DNA from: Pseudoscleropodium purum
Lineage: Eukaryota > Streptophyta > Bryopsida > Hypnales > Brachytheciaceae
NCBI GenBank assembly: GCA_963969395.1
Contig: OZ017801.1
Span: forward strand, 11,909,611-11,973,610
Direction of reading: 5' to 3'
DNA: 64,000 bases
Of this stretch, positions 10,961 to 23,370 are shown piece after piece (position 1 is the stretch's first letter; the number at the start of each line of letters is the position of its first letter). The notes below the pieces were generated by a model. That model was not told where the DNA came from, did no database searches, and worked only from the letters and a program-made list of their open reading frames with translations. The position numbers and the translations under genes were made by a program.

Positions 10961-13900
10961 ATGAGCGGCACTCTGTTGGAGCAGACGCGGGGCTTTCACG
11001 AGGAGATTGAGCGGCTGGAGCGATGCGTAGTGCAGGAGCTTCAGAAGGAGACCAAATCACACAAAGAGAGGTTGCACCAGAATCATCGTGTGAATAATAT
11101 GCGCCATGCTATACTTGACGCCACGGGCAAGCTTGTGAGTTTGTTATTACCTCTTCTCTTCTCTCGCTATGGAGCGACTCTTTGTTTTTCTCAGATTACA
11201 TCAATGTTTTCGTGCGTTCTTGGTGTCAACTTCCGATTCATTTCACGGCTTTGGATTGAATAATGGAGGGAGGAGTCGGTAAAATTCCGCTTCTTGCTCA
11301 GCTCCTACTGATATGAAGTTTGAATCCTATGCGATTTTTGACACTTCACTAGAAGTCCGAGCTCAGGATTGGTTTATAGTTGTGATGTTAATTAGGTCTT
11401 CTGTGGCGCGGCCGTTCGTTCACTAGTGTACGTGTCATTACTGAGTTAAAATTGTTGCACGTATGCAGGTGGAGATTTATGCAGACAAGGACCATGCTCG
11501 AGAAGATGAAATTGCTGCTCTTGGCGGCCAAGGCGTTGGTCAGAATTACTTTACATCGTTTTACGAGCGATTCAAAGAAGTACGTAAAGTTTGTTTTTGA
11601 TTTTCCATTGATTTTTTCATTTAGCCTTATGCTTGAGAATGTTGAATTTTCTGGCGTCGTGATCGGTACTACCGTCTCTGTTCATGTCTTAAACCCAGGC
11701 TCCTTTGGCAACCAGAAAATCACTGTAGAACCACAATGCACCAGTGGAAGGTGCGACTTATGGTTTTAGGGTTTAGCTAGATCACTCTACATATGCCATT
11801 AATTGAAAGCAGCTGCACGGCCATAGATGTGCATACTCTTTGTATAATAGAAATATGACTAAGAGAGGTTGGTCTCTATGTTGGTCTTTCGCAGGTAAGG
11901 GAGTACCACAGACGCCATCCTAATGTCCGGGAGGCTGTTACAGCGGATGATCCTGAAGAGTATCTCAAGGAAGAGCCTTACATCGACTTTAGTGGAGAGG
12001 TAGAGCCCTGGATCTCGCACTGCTTCTCTCTCACTCTCGCTCTCACCCCCTTCTATGCAGTTTCTTGTAGGATATGGTGCCAGAAGTCGGTTTGGAGGCA
12101 TACTCGTAACAAAATCGTGTGAATGAATAGTTTTCTTAGATCTACTCACGAGCTTGTGCAATCAGTTTTGCGCGTAGAGAGAAAGTCATGACAGCTTCAA
12201 CATCGCTGCGTGTTTTCCGGGTACACCAGTTTAGGGTTTGGATCAGCGCATAATGTTACCGTCAATTTTTGTAGAATGCAGTTTGAGCGCTTGCTTTGGC
12301 AATTATAGGATGCAGTTTATGACGTTTGAGTATAACCTTATGCAGTCTCCATTTACGAGAGTGCTTGAGTTTGTGATCTTATTATATTCTGAAGGTATCT
12401 ATTTTATGTTCAGGAAGCGTATGGAAGATACTTGGATTTGCATGAGCTATACAATCAGTTCCTGAACTCGAAGTTTGGGCAGCCTACGGAGTACTCCGTT
12501 TTTCTAGACGAGTTTTCACAAACACATAAAATCTCACGTGGTGTCAAGTTAACAAAGTAAGTCTTGTTCTTCTTTGTTGTTTACCGTATTCCCTTGCAGT
12601 TTTGAACTTCCTGTAACCAGTTATCGTGCGCCTTGAATGAATAGACCGGGAGCATGCTCTCAAGTGTTTTCTGTGAATTGCAGACAATACCAAGACTACT
12701 TAAAATCAATGACAGATTACCTACTTTCATTTTTTGAGCGTACTCAACCTCTACAAGACGTAGATAAGATCTTTGCCAAGGTCAGCATGCATCACAATCA
12801 GCTGTTCTTTTGCCCCCAGCCAACGTTGTGATATCAGATTACTTCCATAGCAGTATTTGGATTTCATCTGATATGGATTTGCATAATTTTGCTCTTCTTT
12901 ATTTTTGTGCATCTTATGTGGAGGACGTCCAGCAGGTTCTATTCTTAAGTTACATATTTTCTATGCAGGTCGAAGCAGAGTTTGAGGAGAGATGGAATGC
13001 TGGAACTGTCCAAGGGTGGGAGGACAAGGGTTTGGGAACTGAGCAGACCTCCTCCAGGGGACAGCCGCTTATTGATGTTGACGATTACGATAGTGTCGAG
13101 GAGCTTATGGAGCTTGGCCCTGATCGCCTTAAAGAGGTACATTTTGCAGTGACTCCTGGTACCTGAGATCAAGTGACTCATGTCTTTTAAGTGTTATTTC
13201 GGTTTAAGGTGTTCCAAATGCAATTGTTGAATCACTAGTGAGCGTGCTTGGGTGTGTCAGCTATGTGTAAAGCGCGGACTAATTAAAATGTTACCACTTC
13301 GAAGGTTGTGACCATCTTCTTTTAAAATGTACGCTATAGTTTTTTGATACTGTTATACTTACATTATTTGAGAGTTTTTCCAGGCTCTTGCAGCATTGGG
13401 ATTAAAGACAGGTGGTACTGTTCAACAACGTGCAGAGCGTCTTTTTCTTACTAAGGTGAGTTTATCTTGCATTTGGTTGAGGAGATTTCTCAGGAAAATG
13501 GTTAAACTTTTGGTTTCAGTATTTTTGCTCCTTTCTTGCTTATTGCAGTAGAAAGTTTACATTGGACGATCATTGCTAGAAAACTGTCAATCTTTGTTTA
13601 ATTTCTGATTCGTTTCATGTGGAGACCCTCTGGCACCCGAGTGAGTTTGAGGTTTGGAATTTTGGTTGATAGGGAGTTGCACTTGACGACCTTGATCGTA
13701 AGCATTTTCCCAAGGGCTACCAAACCCCAAACTCAAAGAAGTCTCAGAAGGAGATTGCACAGCAGGTTACTGCCTCTCAATCAGTTGCCTTGGCTGAGGT
13801 GAAGATGCAACGCCTATGCGAGCTTTTGCAAGAGGTATGCCCTTGTGACTGGCTGAACCTGCCTTGACTGAGCATGTCTTGTCTGATTCTATCTATTGCG

Positions 13901-15327
13901 CCAACATAAGTATTTTGGGAGTGGTTGCCAAAGTAACTAAGTCTCGTGGTTTCTATTGTCGGGGTTGATTTGGGAGGTGTTGTAAGTGTATTGTAAGCAA
14001 TGGGTAATTTGTTTAATGCAGGCTATTGAAGAAACGAAGTCACATGTTGAGAAGAAGCAAGCTCTAACTTATGAAGAGATGGAAGTTGAGCGGCAAGAGG
14101 TATTCTGTTTGTTGTTTTAATATTCAGCCCCATTGATTGATATTGTCGCTTACTTACTGATCTAATTAAGCGGTCAATAACTTCACAGTTCAATAATAGC
14201 TATTCGTCTTGCTGCAAATTATTTTTCCGTACTGACCAATGACTGTTGTGTTGCTTTGAATTTCTTTGTTTGAGAGCAGGAAGAAGTGGCTCAAGAGAGT
14301 GAGAGTGAAGACGAGGAGCAGGCGATCTATAATCCCTTGAAGCTGCCAATGGGATGGGATGGCAAACCTATTCCTTATTGGCTGTACAAACTGCATGGAC
14401 TCGGTCAGGTAGGACATCTATATCGTCTTCCTATCAGAGAGTTCTCAACGTTTTCTCTTTTTATAGATCTTACCAACAATTTGGGCCTCGAATTTTGCAT
14501 TCTATTTTTCAATCCATATTACGTGGAGGTTTAGTAATGTAGATGTCAAACTCTTGAATTCTTAAGGGTCACAAGCGTTCTACGTACTTGCAGCTTCGTA
14601 TGTGTTCCTTGATGATTAATCGCAGAAATTCATTTTGATTCTGAAATGTTCCATTCTGTTGCCTAGAGAGTAATATTAAATGTTTTAACGGACAGTCTTT
14701 TGCTTGGACTAATGATTTTGCCGATTTACAGGAGTTCAAATGCGAGATATGTGGGAATTACAGTTACTGGGGTCGGCGGGCTTTTGAGCGACACTTTAAA
14801 GAGTGGAGACATCAGCATGGCATGCGCTGTTTGCGCATTCCAAATACCAAAAACTTCCACGAGATTACGTCAATCAAGGTATGACCCAATGTGATATATC
14901 CCATTGCAGTCATTGCTATTTGTAGTTGTGTAATTCGTGTGCATGCACTCCTTTTAGGAGTCTCCTGTCCACTCTACTGATTGTAATCTACTAACCGCAC
15001 CAATTGCTCAGACTTGCTCTGAGCTTGAATGCAGTCCCTAAACTAGATTAGCAAATATTTTTAGCTTAGTATGCCTCTTTCTTCGATTTCATGGCTCACG
15101 TAAGACCTTTCTGCGGTTCATACGAATTTGAGATGTATGGATACGCTTGGTCCTTTATGCAACTTGTTTTGTGGTTACAGGATGCAAAAGCTCTGTGGGA
15201 GAGGATACAAGAAAGGCAAGGAGTCAACAAATGGCGCCCTGATCTAGAGGAAGAGTATGAAGATCTTGAAGGCAATGTCTATAACAAGAAGAATTACACT
15301 GATTTGCAACGACAAGGACTTATCTGA
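10961..15327 (+). CDS. SF3A3: Splicing factor 3A subunit 3 (SF3a60, yeast Prp9 homologue)
   Basis: Twelve exons: 10961-11134, 11469-11579, 11895-11999, 12414-12556, 12684-12780, 12969-13136, 13384-13455, 13673-13834, 14022-14099, 14280-14408, 14732-14878 and 15181-15327. They total 1533 nt (510 residues), close to the usual plant length, and all introns are GT-AG and in phase. The protein is part of the SF3a complex of the U2 snRNP, which helps U2 bind the intron branch point. Visible regions: the N-terminal [16 protein letters not shown] block (4-19), [14 protein letters not shown] (133-146), a SAP-like stretch (about 250-290, [20 protein letters not shown]), an acidic SESEDEEQ stretch (~376-383) and the invariant [20 protein letters not shown] (394-413). 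A matrin-type C2H2 zinc finger follows, with Cys417, Cys420, His434 and His440. The protein ends in DLQRQGLI. Arg replaces the usual Gly in the RCLGIPNT block (position 448). The gene looks intact. Confidence 0.97.
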
Positions 15328-17187
15328 GTTATGTGAACAATCTTTCTTGGCACCTCTATTTATCCATCTGTCAACACTTAAAACGATCGCCATATGAAAG
15401 AATTGATAGCAACCCAGTGCCAACTGATTGCTTGCTTTTCAGAAACCCTATGCTCCGATTGGTGCTGCTGCAGGGCACACGATTTTGTCGGCTGGAACTC
15501 TTGAATACCACGGACTTTCATCACAATGGTTCTCATGTAGTCCTTTCAAGAGATTCTGCGACTGCTGTAGTAGACGAGCTTTAGTCAGAAGATCCACTAT
15601 GTATCGTCCAGTCGGTGATGACCGGTGATACATTTAACGACTTGATTGTCGTTTTGTTCTGATCAGTTGTAGAGTTGATGGCATGTTACTGAAACTGACT
15701 TTCGAAGTATCTCTGTCTCATCATTCCTTGCAACAGCTGGATTTCGTTCTTGCTCATCAAACAAGCTCTGGACTGAATATTTGGTGAAGCATTAACCAGC
15801 ATAGTCGGTGATCGTGTTGCTAGTATGCTTGTTCTGTCAAGTTTTCTGTCCTGAGCCTTCTCTTGGTCACTTCCATCTCCCGAAGACTGGGAAAATCCTT
15901 TGGTCTGAACACTTGTTGCAGGGACAGGAGCAGCTATTCTCATGACAACATGTGTTTGGTGCTCATTTTGGTGCATTATTTACAAGATGGATCTTAATGT
16001 TTTTACATGTCAATGTCAAGCCTTTTAGGTAGCTGGTTCTTGGACAATCAATGCTGTCACCACCCATGTATGGGAACAAGGGACCTTACCTTAGGGCAAT
16101 GATGCAGGGGATTCATTGAAAGCGTCAAAATATTTTGGGTCATCATGCAAGCATGCTTGCAATAAATGATGTGGTGGAATAATAGTGTGGAATATCACAT
16201 GTTCTATTTGAAGGGGGACTGAGTTTCCCGATAGTGCACTGCATGTCCTCCAAAAGACCCTGCTTCAAGTGATAGAAAGGAGAACAAAAAGGACCACCCT
16301 ATTATGCACTCCATCATGGCAACCTGATCTGCACCCTCAATCCAACCAAATTGGTTTTTAGGTGTCAAGGCAAAAAATAAAAAATGAAAATATTGATTGC
16401 CTACCCCTCTTTTTCCAAGTCCAAAATGCACAACGGTTGTCATTTGGGTACATCAACTTTCAGAAATCAATAAAGGCATGAAATCAGTAGATTGCTTCAT
16501 TGAAGGCTCCAAATCGGTACCTTTGCTCTTTGTTCAACTACAAATCTCGGGGCGTTTGACAAGACCAAGAAAAAAAGTTGAACGACAAAATTTTATGAAG
16601 AGATTATAGCTTATATGAGAGTTGAGTGTAATGAATTGCAGGTGGAGACAAAGGAAACAGATTACTCCTGTAGCTAGATGGACACCCAAATAGGGAGCCA
16701 TTGTTTGTCACTTTTATAGCCCGAGAAAAAGGGAGGCACAACAATACAACATGTCCATCAAAGTTCATGGGACTGAGACTTCTTGTAACGTAGCCCAACG
16801 ACGACGATGGGTCACTCCCCATGGAAACTGTTGTTGGCAGCACTCCTGTATTCAATAGTTCCTGTATTCAATAAAATAAGGCTGCAACATCATTGTCAAG
16901 AATCCAATAAGAGTTTTGTCATTTGGTGCTTGACCCTTTCAACGAATTTTCCTTGACACGGATGCTGGGATGGCCCTTTTTGTAGATGATTCCTCAGTTG
17001 TTGTTGGGTACCCACAACTCCAATGTCTTATAAGAAGAAGCACGAGAACCAAAAGGTTTGTTGTAAAATTTTTTTTAAATGGTGATTCAGTTGATAGGCT
17101 TTGGCTTCTTGTAATGAGAGCGGGAGACCATTCATTGATTGGAAGGATATGGTATGTTCCACAAAATGGACATGCTCAAAAGCTTTT
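15328..17187. other. SF3A3 3' flank and intergenic DNA
   Basis: About 15330-16030 keeps a gene-like composition and is probably 3' UTR, possibly with an intron. Candidate poly(A) signals AATAAA occur near 16161 and 16870. A 14-base word, TCCTGTATTCAATA, is repeated at 16845 and 16861. A short open frame at 16970-17224 has no recognisable family and I do not call it a gene. Confidence 0.45.
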
Positions 17188-17790
17188 TGTACAAACTCAA
17201 AGTTACAGATTTTGTCATTGTTAATTCAACAGATCAGAAAACACCCAAAGTGATTGTTCGAAACATTTGAAAGCCAACCCATTCCTGATCAACCCTGCCC
17301 CACCCCCCATTTGGGCAGATAGGGTGGTGTATTTCTGTGCAGGTACAAGATGAGTAAGTGATTACGAATGGTGCATTATGATCAGGCTACAGGAAATATC
17401 AGTCCTTGGACAGAAATAGGATGACCTATATGGTTAGTATGAGATGAACAGAATCTTCACCTACAAAATTCATGGTAATTTTTTGTTTTGGGAAATAAAA
17501 TTCTAAAAAATTATGGAACTATTCTCTTGAAATCTATTTCAACACATGGGGAAATTTTCCCACTTAGCATAAGTTAATACCTACGCTCCAGATATGCTCA
17601 ATTGCTTAAGTGGTTGGAAATGGGTTGCCTCCTTTATAGAGACTTTGACTCTTGGTTGTCTAAATTTCTATATAGAAAATACTTCTAAACATTCTTACTG
17701 AGCTTTTGTACAAACTCAAAGTAGAAGATTTTGTCATTGTCAGTTCAAAGTATCATAAAACACCCAAATTTTGTTTGAAACATTTGAAAA
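17188..17790. repeat. Pair of direct repeats
   Basis: Copies at about 17185-17272 and 17702-17788 share TTTTGTACAAACTCAAAGT, AGATTTTGTCATTGT, AAAACACCCAAA and CGAAACATTTGAAA/TGAAACATTTGAAA. A further shared block (GACTCTTGGTTGTCTA with CTTCTAAACATTCTT) links 17647-17700 to 18226-18275. No gene is seen between them. Confidence 0.7.
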
Positions 17791-18205
17791 TAAGGTGGAG
17801 GCACCAATAACCAACCACACCCAGTACCCAACTTGGAGGGTGAGCTATTTTCAACCTTAAGCCAGATTTCAAGCTTGAAATTTGTTTTTTTTGTTCTTTT
17901 TTAGATTGGGACTAATAAGGTTATGACACATTACCTAAAGTAGTGAGAAAGAAAATAGGAAGTAATGAATAGGAAAGTATTGCTTTGAATGATCGGAATT
18001 AGAAGACTCTAGAGATTGCTTATAGGTCAAGAATTCTTTTGCCTCATAAAATCCACTACAATTTCAATTTTCAAAATATATATCTAAAAATTTAACAATC
18101 TCCATATTTCCTATCTACCTACATAAGGAAATATCCCCCAATTCACACTACAAAGAATCTGCTCTCAAATTGCTTCAATGATTGGTTATTGGTGCCTCCA
18201 CTTTA
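17791..18205. mobile_element. MITE-like element with GGTGGAGGCACC inverted ends
   Basis: The left end at 17791 reads TAAGGTGGAGGCACC then AATAACCAACCA. The right end, ending at about 18205, is the inverse of TAAAGTGGAGGCACC then AATAACCAATCA. The inverted arms match over about 27 bases with two or three differences. The ~415-bp body is AT-rich with no coding capacity. The target duplication is unclear (possibly TA or TAA). Confidence 0.75.
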
Positions 18206-18397
18206 CAAAAGAAAGCCAAATTTGGACTCTTGGTTGTCTAGATTTTTCTATAAAAAATACCTCTAAACATTTTTGTTGATTTAGTCTACTATAAAAGGTA
18301 TTCTGCTCTAAAAACAATCAAGATATATTAGAGGTACATTTTGTTTTCTTCAATGCATCACTAGTGAACATTTCAGGAAGTGGTCACTTTTAGTATC

Positions 18398-18550
18398 ACT
18401 ATGTTTCAACTTCAAAAATATGTAACTAATTCTACAAAGGTCCAAAAAATATTAAATGACCTTAGTTAAATGCCAATTCCCTTTTTCTTCCTATATTAAT
18501 ATACTGAAAATTGTTTAGCTTTTCTAAAAGTCAATTAGCTCTTAAATGTT
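18398..18550 (+). repeat. Repeat family H copy (second copy at about 23128-23310)
   Basis: This stretch and 23128-23310 share, in order, CACTTCAAAAATNNRTAACT-like sequence, AATTCTACAAAG, TCCAAAAAA, a TAGNTRCCAAYTCC word and TAACTCTTAAAT or TAGCTCTTAAAT. Neither copy is coding. The boundaries are not resolved. Confidence 0.55.
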
Positions 18551-18590
18551 CTTTTTAAGAGTAGACTACCTTAGAAGTAAATGTCTTTAA

Positions 18591-19465
18591 CCTTTAAATG
18601 CCTAAACTATGTTTTTTGACAATATAGCAATTTTGAGCAACTCAATACAAATAGAATTTTTTTTTCTTTGAAATTTTCTTACAACATGTGTTCGAGGAGT
18701 AGTTTTACAGCCCAACAATTTTCATAACTTTTGACTACGTGGTTAAAAAATTATTGTATAATATGTAATTTTCAATGCTTGGTAGGCGATCCAAGATTTA
18801 TTGAAAAGACACTTTTTGAAGAAATAAAAATTTGAAATTGATTTTGAATCATTCTATTTTGATTAATGAGATGAAAGTTATGAGGAGTTTTAGTTTGCAG
18901 GTAGGGGTAGTTATATATTCTCTACTCTAAAATAAACTTTGAAGTCTTTATTTAACTCAATTTTCAATATTTTTGAAAAAAATAAAATCATAGGATGTAG
19001 ATTGTTTATTACAACTTTGCAACCATTGAGATTGACATTTTTCAATTCCATAACTAAATTCTAAACAATTTAGTATTTTGAATCATTCTCTACTTCTTTC
19101 TATTTACTATTTTTTTCCTATATGTTGTAAATTCCAAACGATCTAAAAAATTTCAAGCATGTAGCCAAATTGCCTTGAAGAATGAATTCAAAGAGTAACT
19201 ATGATTTTAGACATTTTTTTATACAAATGTGACCTTGTAAAGTGCAACTACTTGATTTTTTTGCAAGGCCAAAAAAAGGATTTTTGTCAATTCAAACACT
19301 AATATCTTGCAATCTACATGATGGAAATTTCTGAAATTTTTTCCACATCTTTTTAGACCAATATACTACAAGATCCTATAGTTATATGTGTCCAAAAATG
19401 TTTTTTTCTAAAATTTGGTACTTGCACTAGAAATGGCAGTTTTAGACGGTTTTAGTATTTTTAGA
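18591..19465 (-). mobile_element. TTAA-flanked family B element, copy 1 (inverted)
   Basis: It starts right after TTAA (18587-18590) with CCTTTAAATGCCTAAAC. It is an inverted copy of the family found at 36588, 39027 and 48590. Shared words, read on the minus strand, include ACTGCCATTTCTAGTGCAAG, ACTATAGGATCTTGTAGTAT, GATTGCAAGATATTAGTGT and GTTGTAAATTCCAAACGATC (plus strand, about 19125). The far end near 19465 is eroded. No coding capacity is visible. Confidence 0.75.
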
Positions 19466-20362
19466 CCCAAAATTACTTCTTAGTCGAACCCAAAACAAGG
19501 CTAAAATTTCTGTCTATATTTATTCATTAACAAATCCAACCATAGGATCCATTATTGAACTTGTGAAAGTACACCATCCTAAAATCTTAGAATATTAGAA
19601 AACCTTATTGATTGCAAGATCAAGTCGCTTTGATTTCAAAAAGAAGTATTTTCAACCTTTCTCAAATGGTTAGATTTTATCTTTCAAATTTTTTACACAA
19701 AAATGTGTAGATCCTACAACTTGTTACTTTTCATAATATGTTGAAAAAATAAGTTGGAAATACATATAAAAAAATAATGAAAAAATATTTCATATTCATG
19801 CTTGAAAAAAATAGTAAGTAGAAAGAAGTAGAGTATGATTCAAAATATTTCTATTTGCTAAAATGAAAACATCCCAAAACATCCGTGTAAAACATTCATG
19901 TAATACTATCTATTTTGGACAAGTAAACTACTATTGAAAGTGTCCCCCAAATTGCAATTAAACCGTTTTCATACTTATTGCAATTGGTTGACTATTGATT
20001 CTCTAAATTTCAATATTATGACCAAGTTTTGTGACATTTTTGTAGCCTAGGAAATTCCACATTGAAAATTCACAATAATTACAAGTCTTATAAAAAAATT
20101 CTATTTTTTTTTAAATTCATAATTTTCAATTAGTAACACTACAAATTTGTTTTGTTTTGTTTTATAGACAAAGGTGCCTCCAACTATGTTGAATTGCTTA
20201 TTTTGATTTTTTGAGTGAGTGTGTTTTCACCTTATATTATTTATACAATTAATATAGAATCCCTATTTCATGACATAAAATCGTAATTATCAAATGAAAA
20301 TGCTTTTTATAATTATCTATAAGTTGTGCTCTAGTAGAAATGCTTTTAGAATAACAAACTTC
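19466..20362. other. AT-rich repeat-derived DNA
   Basis: No gene is seen. A short forward fragment of family B (AAATAGTAAGTAGAAAGAAG with GATTCAAAATAT) lies at about 19808-19852. The rest is unassigned AT-rich sequence. Confidence 0.5.
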
Positions 20363-20364
20363 TA

Positions 20365-20912
20365 AGGGGCACTTCACATAATAGCCAAAGGTTGAAAGGC
20401 CGTGGGTTTCCACCAATTACATTTAAAGAAATTAAGACTTCAACCTCTCAACCCTTCACACTAAAAGGTAGAGTCCAAATGCCATCACCTTCTAAACTAC
20501 CTATATAGTAGCAAATTGCCAATATGGCAATAGACTCTCAATTCAAGAGGTTTGAATCATGAAGAAATGGAGACCCAAACTATAGCCAAGAGGTTGTCAA
20601 ATTTTTCCATAAAAATAAAAAATTAACAAGATCAAAATTGGTAAATTGGTATGGTTTGGGACTTCAGGCTTGACCTTGGGAGACTTCACACTATGGCCAT
20701 CCCAATTGAGAGGCCATGGGAGTTCATTGCCAAGGATTTGAATTCAATTGGGCTTGACCTTGGGAGGCTTCACACCATAGTTGGCTGAAGGTTTCATTCA
20801 ATTCTTATATTTTATTGCTTATTTATTGGCCATTTTTTTAGGCTCTCAATAAAGTTTGGTCACTCAATCCTATAACCTTTCAACTTGGTTGGCCATAGTG
20901 TGAAATATCCCT
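20365..20912. mobile_element. ~550-bp TA-flanked element with AGGGGCACTTCACA ends
   Basis: The left end AGGGGCACTTCACATAATAG (20365) is matched in inverse by the right end, whose inverse reads AGGGATATTTCACACTATGG (ending at 20912). Both sides are flanked by TA (20363-20364 and 20913-20914), fitting Tc1/mariner-type integration. The interior has two further copies of TTGGGAGRCTTCACACYATRG at about 20677 and 20759, and a subterminal GTTGAAAGG word in both arms. It is non-coding. Confidence 0.75.
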
Positions 20913-20914
20913 TA

Positions 20915-21880
20915 GTTACTGCAAGATCAATGAATGATGTCTTGAGTGGACTTTAATTATTAGTACCTTTTTTTAGTACTATTCCTTCAATTTGACAATC
21001 AATAAGGTAGGAGCTTCTAAAGTGCAAAGGCTCTAAAATGTCTACCTCCTCAAATGTATTTTATTTTTACATATTTCTTTTTTGTAGCCTTTAGCAATGT
21101 CCAAACAATGTACAATCGGGTACCATGAACTTACAAATTTTTAGCATGGTGATTGCAGCCATGTTGTAGACAGTCTACCTTTCAACGTCCCTTGCTTATG
21201 TTGGGCGACAAGTCTAGTCGAGAAAATTTGTAGAGGCATCCCTTCTCTTGTCCTAAGCATATCTTTTTAATTAGCTTAAACTATCATCCCCGCATTTAGT
21301 ACTTTGGCAGCCAAATGTATAGATTGCTTCCCGGGCTTGGTGGCTTCAATTATTGCCCACAATTCCATTATGTATTATGTCAACTGACCTAGAGATGGCC
21401 AAATTTTGCTTCTGCTTGCTCCTCCATCAAGTATCTATGCTTGTCGATTTCTTATTTCTAGTGTTTCCATGATCGCATTCTCCCTTGACATCACCTCCCC
21501 TTTGTCTTGTTTACCACTGCACGTTTTTCCTTTATTGGATCAGTTGTGTTTCATTTTTCGATTTGATTGTTGAGGGGGCTTATACTTTGTTGGATAGAGG
21601 TCAACCCGGGAAGAAACACCAATCCTTATGGGTTCATTTCTTGTCTTGTCCTTGCTTACCAAGCTGCTGCAACTACAATTGCATTTCTACGTGCTATTTG
21701 TTGGTTTGCTCCTTGTATAGGCTGATTTTCAAGTACATTTTGTGTGTAAGTTTCTCATGACTTTAAACACTCCTTCTATAATTTCTCAATGTTTCAATGG
21801 ATTAGGCATTTCAATCCACACAATTTGCTTCTAATCTAATTGCAATATTTGTTCATTCAAGAAATTTTAAAAATTCAACA
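20915..21880. other. Unassigned DNA upstream of the Tc1 relic
   Basis: No gene is recognised. The 21485-21760 stretch is an open frame rich in hydrophobic residues and Cys, with no family resemblance and no splice context. I looked for inverted ends that would bound the Tc1 relic and did not find them. Confidence 0.4.
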
Positions 21881-22873
21881 ATGTGGATACAAACTTTAAG
21901 CAATGAAGCAAGAAGTCTTATAGTACGCATGTGCCAAAATGGATTCAAATGTAAAAACATAGCTGAAATTTTGCAAATGCCTTGATCCACCATTTCCATT
22001 GTTCTCACAAAACGAAAATTTTTTGGATGTTTAGAAACTAAAAAACCAAGCTAGCGACCTCTAAAGTTGTTTGGTTGGTCATAATAAGATCTGGGTCGCT
22101 TGGTCAATCAAGACCAGAAACAAACTCTCATTTGCCTTGCTCAGAACTTTCAACTTCATCGTAATACTATTCAAAGATATGTCCGTAGCATGGGCTTCAA
22201 AAATAGAATTACACATAAAAAACCATATTTGAATATTGAACAACAAGCTAAGATATTTGCATTTGCTAAGAAGTATCGACAATGGACAGAATCAAATTTG
22301 AAAAATGTAATTTGTACTAATGAATTGTCATTTGAACTTGGAAAAACTTCTCGCCAAATTCAAGTTTGGTGGAAGCCTAATGAAGCATATGCTTATCATT
22401 GCCTTGCACTGACTTTTAAGTCTGGTCGATCATTTGTCATGGTTTGGAGGGCCTTTACTGGTTATGACAAGAGTCTTATAGTGATAATGCTAGAAGGGGA
22501 GAGAACGGCAATAGATTTTATTTGCACTATCTACAAAGGTACTTTAAGTGGTTTTTATTTCATATATGAGAACCCACAATAGCTCATACTTATAGAGGAC
22601 GGTGCTCTAGTGCATTGTGGCAACTTCCCAAAGTAGTGGAGGGAAGCTCATGGTATACAAAAATTGAATTGGCCCACAAATTCACTAGATCCAAATTCCA
22701 TCAAGAACCTATGGAAGACATTGAAAGATTTGATGCGCCACTATGACCAGATGAAGAACAAAGAAGAGATGATATACACAATTCAAATGGTTTGGGACAA
22801 GGTGTCCATGGACCGATTACAAGACCCCATTGCTAGTATACCCCAAGTGGATATGGGTGGTCATTTCAGCTAA
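21881..22873 (+). pseudogene. Tc1-type (DD34E) transposase pseudogene
   Basis: A single frame of 331 codons covers a whole Tc1-like transposase and is broken by six stops (21983, 22052, 22082, 22085, 22580, 22634) without any frameshift. Order: a helix-turn-helix (LSNEARSLIVRMCQNGFK, AEILQMP), a second recognition region (HRNTIQRYVRSMGFKNRI), and a DDE domain containing VWRAFTGYDKS, LIEDGALVH, WREAHGIQKLNWP and NLWKTLKDLM. The first catalytic Asp is Asn (codon 22319, CTNE where SDE is usual), the second Asp is kept (22598), and the final Glu is Lys (22703). The last two sites are separated by exactly 34 residues, the DD34E spacing of Tc1. The element is dead. I could not find its inverted ends. 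Confidence 0.9.
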
Positions 22874-23370
22874 GGGAGGAAGTACAAGATGGTAGGGAGG
22901 TTGTAGAAAGCATCTACACTTTTTCATCACTTGTAAATTTTTGTATAGTCATGTAGTGCTCTTTTGTATGATTCCAATGCAATTTGCGGTTTTGAAATGG
23001 GACTATTTTTGAGGAAGCTACACCTTCTTAAAGTTGGTGCACTATTTGTTGAAGTCTCACTTTGAAATTTGTTCATAAGTTTATAGTACCCGACTATACA
23101 TTATAGGAGGTGGAAAATTTTAGAGCCCTATGCCATTTTCACTTCAAAAATTCATAACTAATTCTACAAAGCTCCAAAAAAATATGAAACAACTTGGGTT
23201 AGATACCAACTCCACTTGTCTTTCAAGGAAAATTTAGTAAAAAATATTTCAAGAAGTTTCACCTCCTCCAAAATCAATTTCACCTAACTCTTAAATCATA
23301 GTCGATTTATGGACCTCCTACCATACTTAGTTGACATGATATGTAAGTTAAATCATGTTGAAGCTTATTA
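22874..23370. repeat. Tc1 3' flank and repeat family H copy 2
   Basis: No gene is seen. About 23128-23310 is a second copy of the repeat at 18398-18550. It lies in direct orientation, so the pair does not form inverted ends around the Tc1 relic. Confidence 0.5.

Noticed and set aside
16970..17224. 84-codon open frame downstream of SF3A3
   Set aside because: No family resemblance, and its 3' end runs into the direct repeat at 17188.
18398..23310. Pair of family H repeats on either side of the Tc1 relic as possible element ends
   Set aside because: They are in direct, not inverted, orientation and lie too far out (about 4.9 kb apart) for a Tc1 element.
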